A stretch of 64,000 nucleotides of DNA from Dacryopinax spathularia (GCA_037974965.1 JBBPFI010000009.1:744001-808000); one strand, 5' to 3'; shown: positions 23,228-34,990, numbered from the stretch's first letter. Program-made: numbers and translations. The notes: generated from the sequence alone by a model not told the origin.

Positions 23228-23492
23228 GCCATTCTTAGGTTAGGCGCTTCCGGATACGGCAGGTCAAGCGTTGAGCGAGATGAGACATCGCTGTGCGCCA
23301 GACTCTGGAAAGCGTTCTCAAAAAACGATATGTGCATACGAAATTGCGACTACGCCGACTATCTCGAGCCCCGTTACAGAGTGATGAATCGTACGAGTAT
23401 TAGAAAAATACGGGCTGAACGGCTTTCGTAACAAAGAACATACGAGACGTTGTACGGGTAAGAGGAGAAAGGGAGTACTAACTTATCTACTA
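23228..23492. other. Intergenic, no supported gene
   Basis: Short spacer between the tandem repeat and the 3' end of the minus-strand gene. Nothing recognisable. Confidence 0.4.
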
Positions 23493-24708
23493 TCAGCTAT
23501 TTCGACCGCTCACCATGATGAAATCTTCCAGCCACTCTTTGGGATTTTTGTGATAGCCGAAAACGATTACGAAAAACAGCACTGCGTCATAACTCAGCTC
23601 TGGGTCTTGCGGTCCAAAGAGAAACTCATACAGGTGATCGTAGCAATGGCGAACTTTCTCTTCGAAAACTTCCTAACGATGAAGGGCACGAGGCGGTAAA
23701 GAAAGCCTTGGGTGTTTCCACTGATGGTGTCGAGCTGCATCCCGGTAGTAGACGGAGAAGACAGGCGAGCTAGGCGACGAGCACGCAACTCGTAGCTGTA
23801 CCGGTGATACTGCCACTTCCAGTCGCGCCAAAGCTGGCGTCCAGTCTCGGCATTCGCCTCATTTGTGTGTCGGTCTAAAAAATACTTGATGTGGCCATCC
23901 CGCATAGCCCTTGCCGCCGCAGTGATACGGTACGCTTCAAGCTGAGCAGGAGTCGCGTCTCGGCCAGGCGCCGGGGGGTATGGCTCCTCTAGCAGGGCTT
24001 TCGCAGCTTCGAGGTTGGGTTGTCCGCCTTCGGGCACTTCCATGACCTACAGGTTATACGAGAGTTCAATATGGCTCGAGTGAACCAAATGCACGAAGGA
24101 CTCACTCCCAAACGATGCTCCGCTGCCGCCACGACCAACATCCTACTCATCCACTCATCTACCAAACCGCCATTCTCAAGCACCCTCACCGCTGGAATCC
24201 AGAACTCGACCGTGTCCACGTTGAGCTTTCCCAGCATAAGGATGACTTGAGGCGGGGGAGGCAGAGCCCGACGTTCAGAGAAAGGCTGCTTGATGTGCTC
24301 CAGAACGCGCTCCATGGTCGATTGGCGCAACGTGGGAACGCGTAAACCCCTCTCAACGTGGGGATCAGCGAAGGACATCTGAGAAGGAAGAGTTTCCTGA
24401 TGAGAACGTGACTGTTCTGCCGAGAAAGAGGAAGGATTGGCGTGAAGATGTGAGGTGGAAGGCAATGTGGCAGAACGACCTTGAAAGCGGAGAGCGGTAC
24501 GCGTTTGCATGTGGGTGTTCGGGCGAGACGAGCTGACATTCAACGGGTCGCTCGGGCTTGGAGCATCAGAATACTGGATCGGTTGAAGGGGTAAACGCCC
24601 CAAATGAGGCGCATCGTGAGCGGCATCGATTAGCACGGCTTCGGGCTGCGGAGCGTCTTGACGGCGATCATGTTGCGCGACCAATGGTGAGTCGTGCGAG
24701 AGCGACAT
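23493..24708 (-). CDS. Hypothetical protein, unknown function
   Basis: ATG at 24,708 opens an exon of about 200 codons, Ser/Pro-rich at first and then helical (V-D-T-V-E-F-W-I-P), spliced through an intron with a GTGAGT donor near 24,108 and a TGTAG acceptor near 24,047 to a second helical exon. The C-terminal ~55 residues (E-V-F-E-E-K-V, then Y-D-H-L-Y-E-F-L-F-G and W-L-E-D-F-I) lie in another frame beginning near 23,672. Three explanations fit: a single-base difference in a short G run, a longer intron using a non-standard acceptor, or a 17-nt GT-AG intron. The overall composition suggests a soluble helical protein. No family is recognised. Confidence 0.5.
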
Positions 24709-25951
24709 AATCGGAAGCGCTGAGATGCCAGTTGTGCGGGCTTCACGCTGAGTGGTTGCTCCTGTTAGTATTGCCGCATCGCTTGGGAGATTGCCTTAAA
24801 CCATACCTCGCAGAAATATGGACCCACGATGAGCCTATTTACGTGGCTTGACTCTAGCGGTCACCCTTCGCTATTCTAGATCGCTTCCTCTTTATCCCTA
24901 TTCCGTTTGCTGCCGAGCTTGGATAGTGGCAGCGTCCAGCGAGAGGGCGAACGAAAGTGTCAAAGGGAAAGAGTGCGCGAGGGATATTTAGGAGGCGTTA
25001 GGCGACGAGGATACAGGGACTTCTTTTGCGAAAGCCGGATTTGTAGCACGGCAGTGCATCGTCCACGAGTCTCCGTCGCCACAAAGCCTCCTCGTCGCCA
25101 CAAAGCCTCATCATTACCACTTCTCTCTCATTCCTCCCATTAAAAGCAACGATCATTGTGCAGTACTTACTATGTCTTACCCCATACCAAAAGAGTGCTT
25201 CATTAGCTTGCACAGCTCTGGCGAGGCTGCCCTTTACGCTCTGACTCGTCCGCGGCGGACAAATTGTCCCACTATCACTTCTGGTAGAAGCCGCAGAACG
25301 AGGGCTTCTCCAACCAGTCGTGTCGCTCCAGCCGTCTTCAGGCGTGCAGTCGAGGCTGCATGGTAGGACTATGCCCTATGATCATTTTCATGGGCTACAT
25401 GCGTTGGGCGCTTAACTGGGAACCCTGATGGGCGCTCGCTGGAGCGGTGTCCACGTCATCGCCATCGGTAAAATCACTCGGTGCCACAGAGTTCTACATA
25501 GCATTCATAGGGGTCCTAGCTCCATTGCATCGTCCCCTACTCCATAGTTCTACATAGACGTCTACTATATACCTTTCCGTCTCTTTTGATAGTCTATCTA
25601 GGCTGTAGTTAATGAGTACAGTGTTTTCCAGACGGAAATTCACGTTGTCTTTATCCAGCAGGCAAGATAGGCACGGTTAGCTTCTTCCATAGTGCGCCAT
25701 AGCCTCCATAGGACCCCTAGAGCAGCCGTTCTATCATAGCGGACACCGCTTTTACTGATCAATGATATGGGAGGCTGAGTTGGCAGGACGGATACAAAAG
25801 GGCGTCTCACAGACGAGCATGCCCCTCTTCCTAGCCTTTACCAATTCACAACCATTGAACATCTCACTACGCGTTATCCTTCCTCCCAGCATATATTGAA
25901 TCTCTCTATATTCACAGACAATACTTGCAAAGCCTTTCCTGCAGTTTGGTC
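24709..25951. other. Intergenic, no supported gene
   Basis: Divergent spacer of about 1.2 kb. It holds a 20-bp direct repeat (CGTCGCCACAAAGCCTC, near 25,073-25,110) and several CTACATAG/CCATAG-type words between 25.5 and 25.75 kb. The promoters of both flanking genes are expected here; no TATA box or known motif could be supported. Confidence 0.4.
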
Positions 25952-26981
25952 ATGCATCCCTCACTCAGCCTGGAGAAATCCGCTGCAACTCCAGCATTGA
26001 CAAATAAGCAACTCTCTTCTGGTACTGTAAACCACGCGGAAGTTGGTATGCCCAGCCTTACTGTCAAGCTACACAATTGGTGCTCAATCTCTACAGGTGA
26101 ATTGCCACGGCTGCTAGCGACATCTGTTCTGCCTCATGCATGTGCCAGTCCTTCCGGGGCACCCGATATCCGCAGCTTGGACGCGCATGACGCATCAAAC
26201 GGCGGTTGCGCACATGTCGCGCAAGGTACGGTCATCGCAGAACGCGCAGAGGGCGTGACTTTGCCCCGCAGATGTGAGTTGTCTGTCAAGATCTGGCCCA
26301 GTTGAACCCAGTCTGACGCACATTGCCGCAGGCGCTCCTGACAACGTCGACCCATCAACCGTCGCCGCCGTATGCGCAAATCGCTCATCCGCGAAAGTTT
26401 GGGCGCTATGCGACGAACATGCCCCGTCCCCGCACTCAATGTGCGGCGGCTCGGAGCGCTCGGCTCTATCCAGCGAAACCGAGCGATCAAGGGCGTCTGT
26501 TTACGTAGAAGGTGACTGGGAGCTCCCCGACCCTTCGCGTGCACCTCCCACCTACGTGCCCGTTGCCCCCGCGTTGGCGGACGCTTTTCCAATCCCGCGC
26601 GTTGATTCAGGTGCTCTGCCACCTTCGTATGAGCTGGATGACATCGGGAATCAGGCAGCGAATCCGGTCGATTCCAAGGCAGAGTTTCGCCATTCTTACG
26701 CACCGTCAAATTCTCGCTATCATGGACCGTCTCACAATGATACCTTGCCGAACTCGCCCTTTGGGGTCATGACGCCTGAGGCCTATGAGCTACGGAAACA
26801 GAAGCGAGCGGAGGCAGCCCGACTGCGCCGTGAGCGCCGTCGGAAGAGATACGGCAAATACGCCCGGATCCCTTCCCAAGATACCGACGATCCATACAGT
26901 GCTGAGAGCGACTCCGAAGATACCAAGGCCTCTTACTGTACGTGGTGGGCCTGGCTTGGGTGTTGGGGCGCTTGTCTCTAG
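25952..26981 (+). CDS. Hypothetical protein with Cys/Trp-rich C-terminal tail
   Basis: Two exons, 25,952-26,273 and 26,332-26,981, join in phase across a 58-nt intron (GTGAGT...CGCAG) to give 323 residues. Most of the chain is disordered and contains P-P-T-Y and P-P-S-Y motifs, which in known proteins are ligands of WW domains in ubiquitin-ligase adaptors. A strongly basic R/K helix follows (R-L-R-R-E-R-R-R-K-R), and the last 14 residues are C-T-W-W-A-W-L-G-C-W-G-A-C-L. PY motifs plus a Cys-rich hydrophobic tail recall lipid-anchored membrane adaptors, but this is inference. The second exon has a competing open frame at its start, so another splice pattern is possible. Confidence 0.5.
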
Positions 26982-27567
26982 CTTCTTCATGACTTGCGGA
27001 TGTTTCTTTGCTGTCTCTGTACCTACCTGGATACTGGTCGTGCCTCCATAGAAGTACGTTTATTTGATGGTTTCATGAATGCACTCATGCCTTGCCGATC
27101 CAACTACTCGCTGCGATGGGTATACGTGTACGGATGTGGTGATCTTTGCACAGGAAGCCTGCTCTCCCTGACGCGCAGTGGTCTTGCCCTTAGAGCGTGT
27201 ATGCCCGGAACTTGGGCTTTCCACAATTTTTGCGCCGCGGCAATGCTCGGATGAGAAGAGAAGGGTGGTATATGGCTGTACGCCGAGGAAAGTATGTCGC
27301 TATGTCTGCTCATGCGTACCACAGCCTCGTATATATACCCGGTTCTTACACCAACGTGCGTCGGCGGCAAGGGTCGCACAATCGAGCGTATATAGGCGAA
27401 CATGGTGGAACATGCGTCGCAAAGCTCGACGATTCCGACCACCAACCCGCCCTCGCAACAGCGGCGCTCTGTATGAGGGAGCATGTTCAGTCATTCTCTT
27501 CATAGTTATGGTATTGAGGTTTTGTAAGTAAAGCCTTGTACATTACGTTGTCCCCAAAATCTGCAGT
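26982..27567. other. Intergenic, no supported gene
   Basis: Between the 3' ends of convergent genes. Overlapping open frames on both strands have no splice support. Confidence 0.4.
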
Positions 27568-29258
27568 TCACCACACTATCGGCATGCGCCTCGCAATGAG
27601 TCTTTTAGCAGTTGCGAGGGTGCTCGCCTGCCGCTGGTCGTCAATCTCCAGAGAGAGAAAGTACGGCGTCAGTAAAAGTGTGCATGCTGTCTCATCCGCC
27701 GTGCCCATTATGGCCGTTGTGGAACGCACGGATAGTTTCCTTGCACTGGCTGGGATCCCGCCAGGTACTTCAAACATCGTGCGCAAATCTATCTGGCTCA
27801 CATGTAGCTCGCGTAGCGCACCGTCCCGCGCGGCGAGCCCCACGACATCCGGCCATGAAAGAGCGGAAATGACAAGAGGATCGTCGGGATTAGCGGAGCC
27901 GTCAACGGGATTGGCCGTGCTCCAAAAAATGGTCAACGCTTCGAGTTCCTTCTTTGTAGACAAGAACGCCGCTAGCCTCGATTCCGTTATCTGAAGTGAG
28001 TGACCCACATCCACCTCCAAATGCAATTTGCGCAGACTATTTGGCAGAGCGTTGAAGTCCGACCAACGGATAGGTACGGGCGCCCGAGTCAGGCTTCTAG
28101 CGAGAGAGAATCTGAGCGTGAGGACTTGCAGACCGTCGCAGATGGCTCCAATCTCGTATGCCAGCTGATGCACGCTGTAGAAGCTCATCTGAGCGAGGGT
28201 GCAATGCAGTAGAAGCTCGACAGGCCGAATGGGTAAAGCGCGAATGATAGACAGTAACATTGTGAGCTCGCCCTGCAAGGACATCTGGATGCGTCTCTCG
28301 TCTGGACGGATCTCGAGCTCGTCAAGTTCCTGACATATCGGGGTGACGGAACCACAGTGTTGCATAGAAAGTGTGCGTAAGCTGGTGCAAGAACGAAGGC
28401 AGCTGAACATGTCTCTCGTGATACAGGGTGTGTCGATGCTGAGGTCCTTCAGATCAATCGAATGGAAATTGACGAGCTCAATCATTCGTTCTGGCCAGAC
28501 GCCTTGGACCCCAGGGATCCCCAGCACATGAAGCGTACAGAGGTGAACGCGCGGACGCCGCAAAGCTTCCATGAATTCCTCCACAGCGGCTCCCCATGCT
28601 TCTCTCTGCTCTTTACTCAGCATTCCAGGATGTCTGGGGGTGTTACGGGCTGTGATGATCACACTGGTGGTGAGGCGGGATATCCACTTGCTTATCCAGA
28701 GCAGATGCTTCGTCCCGCTGATCGTCACTTTGATCTGTTGTAGGGCACGAAACGTTGAAGTGCGAGTGAGCATGAGGGGATAGTCGTTACGATATGCGCT
28801 CTGGCAGGCGACCGTCGTCAAATCGAGATCCATCGTCTTCACAAATTGCGCGTATACCACTCCGTCCTGGGTTATCTGAGTGATGATCGCATGAGTAAGA
28901 GCGCATATAGAAACACAAAACTCACATGTCCTACAGAACCTGGCTCATCCCTCCGAGCTTTCATAGCAGCCACCAGTTGTAGGAAATCGTCATTCTTCAG
29001 AACAGGAGTACTCCAGCGCAAGCTGGAGGAGTGATAAAAGAGGGTGCGATTGGTTTGAGCGAAGGTGGTGATCAGCTTGTGAGCCCAACTCTCCCCACTA
29101 CGAGCCAGCCAGTCCACGAGCACCGTCGCGCAGGCGGTGTAATCCTTGGTGTTCGTCGGCTGCTGTCCATCTGCTGCTTGCATCGTGACTGTCGCCCTAG
29201 ATCTTCCATACCGCGGCTTTGTGACTTTCCTCGAACCTTGCTTCTTTCCTCTAGCCAT
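27568..29258 (-). CDS. Diverged F-box / LRR-like protein
   Basis: Two exons, 29,258-28,926 and 28,875-27,568, meet in phase across a 50-nt intron (GTGAGT...CTCAG), giving 546 residues. The N terminus is basic (M-A-R-G-K-K-Q-G-S-R-K), then a weak F-box-like helix set ends with F-Y-H-S-S-S-L-R-W-S-T-P, placed where F-box families usually have an A-L-x-x-L-W motif. The remainder is a leucine-rich array (L-R-T-L-S-M-Q-H-C, L-Q-V-L-T-L-R-F, L-R-K-L-H-L). The architecture resembles the genes at 20.7 and 32.2 kb, though sequence identity is low. By family it would act as an SCF substrate receptor, but Skp1 binding is unproven for such a degenerate box. Confidence 0.72.
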
Positions 29259-29635
29259 GGGTAGGTAATGATTTTACAGTACTGAACAAGAAGTCGGTCA
29301 AGGCGCGTCAAGACGCGGTGCGGCGGATCCCCCTGAACACGTGACTCGTCCCTAGCATGTACAGCGCACAGGCGACACCATGCATCTCGAAAGTCCTTGA
29401 CACCGCAGCCAGAGATTGACTTGCTAACCCTAGCTCTGCCCAAGCGCAACCTCATCATTCGGTCCATAGCTGCGCCTCTCACTCCTGAAAAGATCATCCT
29501 ATGAAGCGAGGGAAGGGATGCCGCGGCTCTACGTGTTCTCTTCTATCCGAGGTCTGTTGATCGACCCCAAACCTTCCTATCGCACCCGTATATCATAGTA
29601 ACGGCGGACAGCTTGAGGAAGGGGCGTAGGCCATA

Positions 29636-30996
29636 ATGGCCGATAATTTGGAGCAGGATGAGGGCCAGGGTGTCGTCGTTGAGGGCGGGATGCATGGGTA
29701 CTTGGGAGCTGCAGCGCGTGGTGAGTGTCGGGTCGAGACGATATAGACGGTCTGACTAGTACCGCCTTGGGCTAGCAGGAAATGCATCGTCGAAGAAGGA
29801 TATACGGGCGCATACCGTACCACGCACAGTACCGGGCGTGAACGGTGGGCCCGACCCGCTCCCAGAGCCAGAGCTTCGTTTACGGCGATACACGGCCCGC
29901 CGAGTCTCCTGCGGAATGGACATCTCCTTCGCAAGTACGGAACAGCTTGGGCGTTCCGCATGGAAGGTGCGCGTTGATGGAGACGCGTGCTCCCTGATCA
30001 CTGGACCGCAGATGGATGATTTGCTAGCAGGTGTGGCTGATTTACGGCCAAAGACGGCGTAATCCGCCGTATGATCGCTTGCCGAATGAACGGAACCGAC
30101 CGCTTGGTCCGCTTCCGCGGATACGGCAAGTACTTGGATGAAGAAGCAGCCATGGACCCACTCGCGCATTAGCGCGGTGGTGGCCCTCTCCATGGTGACA
30201 TAGCGGATGCTCTTCTCATTCGGACCTTATCTTTCCCCATTTCCCACTCGCGTCCCGTCAGGTAGACCACGACCTCACGAAACTCAAGCCTGTCAATCAA
30301 ACCATGCCGGCCGCCCGTCCGACGAGCGCGTGCATCACCACTGCGTGTCGAAGCATCCGCCAGCTCAGAAGAAGCACAGGTCTGTTCGTCTACCCTGGCG
30401 ATTGATGGACGACGCGCTGAAAGTTTGCAGCCCAGAACTCACGTGTGGAATATCGCCCTGGCCAGTCTGCACGACCACACAGCCGTTTCAGGCTCCATGC
30501 TCCCGTTCGCCCTCCCAACTCCGTGGATCTATGCTTCGATGATGCCCTCTTTCTCGGGGTGACATGTTTGAATTGTCTCTCGAACTCCAGGACATTCCTG
30601 TAAGCATGTCCCATGGCTTGGGCATCTTGGGCGTCAACGCTTCTTGTAGGTCACCCTCCCGCAGTTCTCGGCCAAAGCTGTGGACGGCGGGCTGGTGAGG
30701 GTTTACGTGCCCATCGTAGATAAGTGCATCTACCTTCTTCTTCGCATGCTGATGGGCGATAAGGACTATCCTGCTCCGATTGGAACCCAGGGAACCTACA
30801 TCGAAGTGATCGGTTGTGTCGTAGGCCTTGCAGATGTTCAGCTGATCAAGCACTCAGAGCTCGGTCCTGATCTGGGTAAGCCCGTTTTCCATGACGTACG
30901 CAGACAACACTGTGCGCTGACTCTTTGGCCGCAGACAGAAGACTTCTAAAGGAAATGATAGATATGATGCACCGATTTAGCGACATCTTCTTCTAG
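29636..30996 (+). pseudogene. Orphan gene with a frame change, possibly decayed
   Basis: ATG at 29,636 starts an exon spliced (GTGAGT...GCAG, ~29,720-29,779) to a second exon that stops at 30,062, making a plausible 120-residue polypeptide. Further right, another coding-like stretch (T-H-V-W-N-I-A-L-A-S-L, ~30.43-30.56 kb) is followed by a well-spliced 3' part: an exon from ATG 30,569, an intron with a GTAAGC donor and TGTAG acceptor (~30,601-30,650), an exon containing V-Y-V-P-I-V-D-K-C-I-Y and Y-I-E-V-I-G-C-V-V-G, a further intron (~30,876-30,933) and a stop at 30,996. The frame changes once at a GGGG run near 30,558. Either one damaged gene or two small genes; the family is not recognised. 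Confidence 0.4.
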
Positions 30997-31254
30997 CCGA
31001 AGGGCCTCAGTTGTATTCTATCGCGGAGAGCGGGCCGCAGCGAGTCGAAGGGGGTTTGAGCTGTTTCTTGTCTAGGGTCGGCCCCCGAGCGCGGCCAATC
31101 ATTGCCAGCCTTGCGCCCATTGTAAACGAGCGTTGCCCGGATATGGCCGCAAATGTGCGTTCTGCAGGTGGCACCCAATTTTATCACGGTCCGTATCTCC
31201 CTGGAATCTCCAACCGGTGAAGCTGCGGATGGTGCCTTCACACCTGGTAAGCCC

Positions 31255-31590
31255 ACAAAGGATCCTGGTTCGATGTCATTCGGCCAGGCCAAGATTGTCC
31301 GATTTTACCAAGATTGTCCGATTTCTCGCTCGATAGCCTACTGAGTATATCCTCTGCTATGGCATGTGAGCCGTCACGGTGGATCATGGTTTGATGTGAC
31401 TCGGCCTTGCTAAGATTTGTCCGATTTTACCAAGATTGTCCGATTTCTCGCTCGATAGCCTACTGAGTATATCCTCTGCTATGGCATGTGAGCCGTCACG
31501 GTGGATCATGGTTTGATGGTATTCGGCCAGGCCAAGATTGTCCGATTTTACCAAGATTGTCCGATTTCCCGTTCGGTAGCCAGTCAGCCT
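31255..31590. repeat. Tandem repeat, ~122-bp unit, about 2.7 copies
   Basis: The marker word AAGATTGTCCGATTT begins near 31,291, 31,412 and 31,534, giving a period of 121-122 bp. Within each unit the word ATTGTCCGATTT is itself doubled about 20 bp apart. Copies one and two are nearly identical over the GTGAGCCGTCACGG segment; the third is partial and more diverged. It contains no gene. Confidence 0.85.
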
Positions 31591-32223
31591 ATTCTTTGCT
31601 CCGTGCCTTTTAAGCCTATAGACCACTTCGGTTGTCCCTTAATCAAGAAGACCAGCCACTAAGAACATGGAAGAAGATGGCGCGAAGAAGACAACGACTG
31701 AGAAACAGCAGGCGGCGGAGGGCGTTTAGTTATGGGTCAATACTGGCTTGTAAGCGTGGGCGAGGGGCCAGAGCGGCCATGTCCACGAGGAACTGGACGT
31801 CCGCATGTCCCAACTTGTAACATGCACCCCTGCAAACCTACTTTTTGGTTGTTCGCACTAAAAGAGGCGCATCGTCCGACTTGAGTACAATGACAAAACT
31901 GCCTGATTTGCGACTACACCCTTCCCCCTCACCGGCAGCCGTTGGCACAGATGAGCATGTGGACATACTGGATTGACCCATTCCATGACTACGGTTAAAC
32001 CTAGACGCATACAGCACTCCGAATCTTCCGAACAGGTAGGCTCACTTTAGGTGTACAACGTATGTTTGTGCCGTGCCGAAGGTCAAGTGGTATTGAAGGC
32101 CCTTCCTCGTGTCGTAGGTATACCATGAAGCATTCCCTCAGTCCGAGTGCTGGCGTGCTCCCCTCTCCGAACGCGATTTAGTGCGAGCGCACCAGCTAAT
32201 GTACCTATTTCCTGCATACACCT
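31591..32223. other. Intergenic, no supported gene
   Basis: Between the 122-bp repeats and the end of the minus-strand F-box gene. One basic plus-strand frame (31,632-31,820) lacks splice or motif support. Confidence 0.4.
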
Positions 32224-33788
32224 TCAATCGTCCAGAATTGCCAGCATCTCCCTGATCTCCCAAGCTTCTCTCAACAGCGCAGCGTCCGGAGCCTTGCTAT
32301 CCACGAAAAGACGGAGAGCGGGGAACATCCAATGCCATATAACTCCCAGAACTTCAGCTGACCCCGAAACCCTCGAAGTTTGCACAGATAGCGGTCGTTC
32401 GATGCTGTGGTCGAGTTCAAACGGGTGAAACGTGTCCCACCAGACCAGGGAGAGGCGCATAGAGCGCAGATTTGGGCAATTGGTGACGAGATTGCCGAGA
32501 GTATACAGCGACACCGCGCCAGGCATCCTTTGCGGCTCATCCGTTGTAGTATCCATCTCTTTGGTGCGCAAGCACATGAGCTCGATCCGCTGGAGAGCCT
32601 TCATGTCCTTTGTAAGGTTCTCGAGTGAATTTCTCCGTAATAACAGTGGTTGCATGCCGTTATGATGTATACTCAAGCGGCGCAAGTGGATGCACTTCTT
32701 GAGGTCCGATGTTGCCTTGCTGAAGTCTAGTGTATCTTCGTCAGCCACAGGGTGAACAGAAAAGAGTTCGATCTCGAGAGCAGCTAATTGTGCTTGTTTC
32801 TGGACGATCAGCTGGGTCAACTCCCTGCACTCTTCTTGCAGAGACATGCCCCTCAATTTGACCGTCAGGGTGCCCAATCGTGCCTGCAATGTATTTAACA
32901 GCAACATCGCGGGCCCAGGTGGCAAGTCCACTGTGAGGCGCTTAAGGTTTTCCCACGGCATCTCGTTCCCGTGGCTACCAGTAAGGTATCCGATCGCTTG
33001 TGCCGGGAATAGTCGCCCTTCGAGATCGATTCGCTCAACAGAAGGATGAACGCGCAGAGCTTCGAGTACTTCGTCGACACAATATTCGATAGGGATGCGA
33101 ACCCAGCGTAGCTTCTTGCGATCACGAAAGCGCCCCGCTAAGGCCAGTGTCTTGCTTTGCAGAGCAGTGGTGCCCGCCCCGGTAATAACGAGGTTGGTCA
33201 ATTGCTCGAAGCTGACGTGGATGTGCTCGAGGGCTTGCCGAAATGCATCTTCCCAGAGGCCGGTTTCGTATGTGTGCGTGCCATCGGAGAGGGCCAGATA
33301 TATGCGGGTGACGGACGGTGCGACCACCCCTATAACGAGCATCAGCCCACGTGGCTCAGTCGTATCGAGTGCGAGGCTTTGTAGGTTAGGAAATGGGTTA
33401 GGTTTGAGTGCGTCGGTCAAGGTGGACATCGCGCCGAGCAGTTCTTCAGCGCTGACTCTGTGGAGCTCCTCAGTGTTGCTGGCTTCCGTAATAGTCAAGT
33501 TCAACCGCAACACCCATGAGCAGCACCACTTGACCCTTTCAAGCGTCTGTATTATCGTCAGTAACAGTTGAAGCGGTTGGTTATCGGCGTTCATACAGTA
33601 GTGTCGCCATCGGAACGGTCAGCAAGCTGCTTAGCTAGAGCCCGTACGGCCCGCGCGGTTGGATCCTTCCATAGAACTTCCAATGCTCGTCCAGCGCCTT
33701 TAGATGCCAAAGACAGGTACAATAGCTCCCTGGACGACAAGTAAAAGCAAACTTCGTTCAGAATATCTCGGTGTAAGAGGATGGACAT
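32224..33788 (-). CDS. F-box / leucine-rich-repeat-like protein
   Basis: Two exons, 33,788-33,597 and 33,546-32,224, join in phase across a 50-nt intron (GTATGA...TACAG), giving 504 residues. The first exon is essentially the F-box: I-L-N-E-V-C-F-Y-L-S-S-R-E-L-L-Y-L-S-L, then R-A-L-E-V-L-W-K-D-P. The second exon holds successive leucine-rich units (L-Q-S-L-A-L-D-T, L-R-W-V-R-I-P, L-T-V-K-L-R-G-M). By analogy with characterised F-box proteins it would connect Skp1/Cullin1 to an unknown target. It is the most convincing F-box of the three genes here. Confidence 0.82.
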
Positions 33789-34339
33789 GACGTTCGGAGT
33801 ATGATGGTCGACGAAGGAGAGGGCACGCTGCCGCATCGCGACGCGTGTATGCTCGGCAGCAATTCTCCCGCCACTAGACGCGTGCGCGGAATTCGGAAGT
33901 CCGCTCCACGGCCTCTGGACGTGCGCCTGATCACGATGGATTGGTGGACGATCTCCCACAATCCGAGGAAGCTGACCATGACGGCTGCGATCAATTGTTT
34001 AGCCTACTTCGCGTACGGGGACGGGGGCAGGACGAACCACAGACGAAGACCACTTAAGATGGCGGACGGCCGGTGGAGAAGGTTAGAATCAAGTCTTGCT
34101 CGCCGCGAAGAGGCCCGTAATGGCATCGAAACCACTGTTGAACGTGTCTTGGAGCCGCGTGGTGTTGATTAGCAAGTTGAAGGAAGGAGGAGTCCATAGG
34201 AGCGCCTGAGTACGCAGATGTCCGCCGGGCTGGACTAGGCAATGGTTATGCAGGGTAGAGTAGGGAGTTTGCAGGGAATTCGGCGGAGGTACAGTAGGGG
34301 AGTTGGAGTTTTCGCAGCTGATGACAAGTCACTTCAGGG
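33789..34339. other. Upstream region of the F-box gene and left flank of the transposon
   Basis: Contains the promoter region of the minus-strand F-box gene and the undefined left boundary of the transposon. No terminal inverted repeat could be identified by eye. Confidence 0.35.
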
Positions 34340-34374
34340 TCAAGCAGAGTTTAGCCGGGCCGACCTACTTATCT

Positions 34375-34434
34375 GGACGGCGATTTGGACGGCGATTTGG
34401 ACGGCGATTTGGACGGCGATTTGGACGGCGATTT
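34375..34434. repeat. 12-bp tandem repeat, five copies
   Basis: GGACGGCGATTT is repeated five times without interruption. Since 12 is divisible by three, each frame yields a tetrapeptide repeat. On the minus strand, splicing with the GTGAGT donor near 34,518 and the CTGTCAG acceptor at about 34,441 would give five Q-I-A-V units ending in a stop at 34,340; the unspliced frame gives K-S-P-S units. Which frame, if any, is translated is uncertain, because the upstream exon has no ATG I can support. Confidence 0.85.
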
Positions 34435-34598
34435 GGTAGGCTGACAGAGCAAGAGCGTGTCAGAGAAATAGACAGAACGAGACGGACAGAGAGAGTTGTA
34501 AAGGCAGAGTGACTCACCGGACAAGGCATAGAAGCGGGAGAGGCGTGTTTGGAGGGCGGAAAAGCTGCGGCTGAGGAGGGACTCCTCCAGCACCTTAT

Positions 34599-34990
34599 CT
34601 AGGGTTCCCTCAGGAGGATGCAATCATGCGAGCTTTCTTTAGCCGACTCCCGACCACCTCCTGCGGGCCCTGTGAAGTGATTAGCAAGCGAGGTTGACGA
34701 AGACGGAGACACCGAAGGAGCGAGGAAGATGAAACATGTTCGATTGCCATGAGGATGGAGACGAGGAGGAGGATGAAGATAAGGAGGATGAAGGAGAAGC
34801 TGAGTATAAATATTTACGAGGATGAAGACAACAAATGCTAGGAAAAGTCTTAAATGAGGCAGATGTAGAGCAGGCCTAGACTCACCAGTAAGTGGTCTCA
34901 GGTCGCCGTTGCATTCGTCATCAAACACCTCGTCTTCCTCTTTGGGCTGGCCGTAATCCCGCCAGAAAGCGGTCTTAGAGCAAGGTCGGC
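34599..34990 (-). CDS. Small acidic passenger gene with long intron (module 1)
   Basis: An exon encoding W-R-D-Y-G-Q-P-K-E-E-D-E-V-F-D-D-E ends at a GTGAGT donor (34,885); a 216-nt intron closes with GCTAATCACTTCACAG, an excellent branch site and acceptor (34,670), and the second exon ends at a stop at 34,599. The intron contains a GA-rich tract on the plus strand. A matching branch/acceptor word, GCTAATCAC, occurs in the decayed copy at 13.1 kb. The start codon was not fixed; it lies upstream of about 34,960. The product is small and acidic, with no recognised domain. Confidence 0.4.

Noticed and set aside
23640-23690. A 17-nt intron (GTGCCC...GTTAG) restoring frame
   Set aside because: Far below the intron sizes seen elsewhere in the window; a single-base difference in a short G run, or a longer intron, is simpler.
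33801-34172. Plus-strand open frame of 123 codons beside the F-box gene
   Set aside because: Overlaps the start and promoter of the minus-strand F-box gene and has no recognisable feature.
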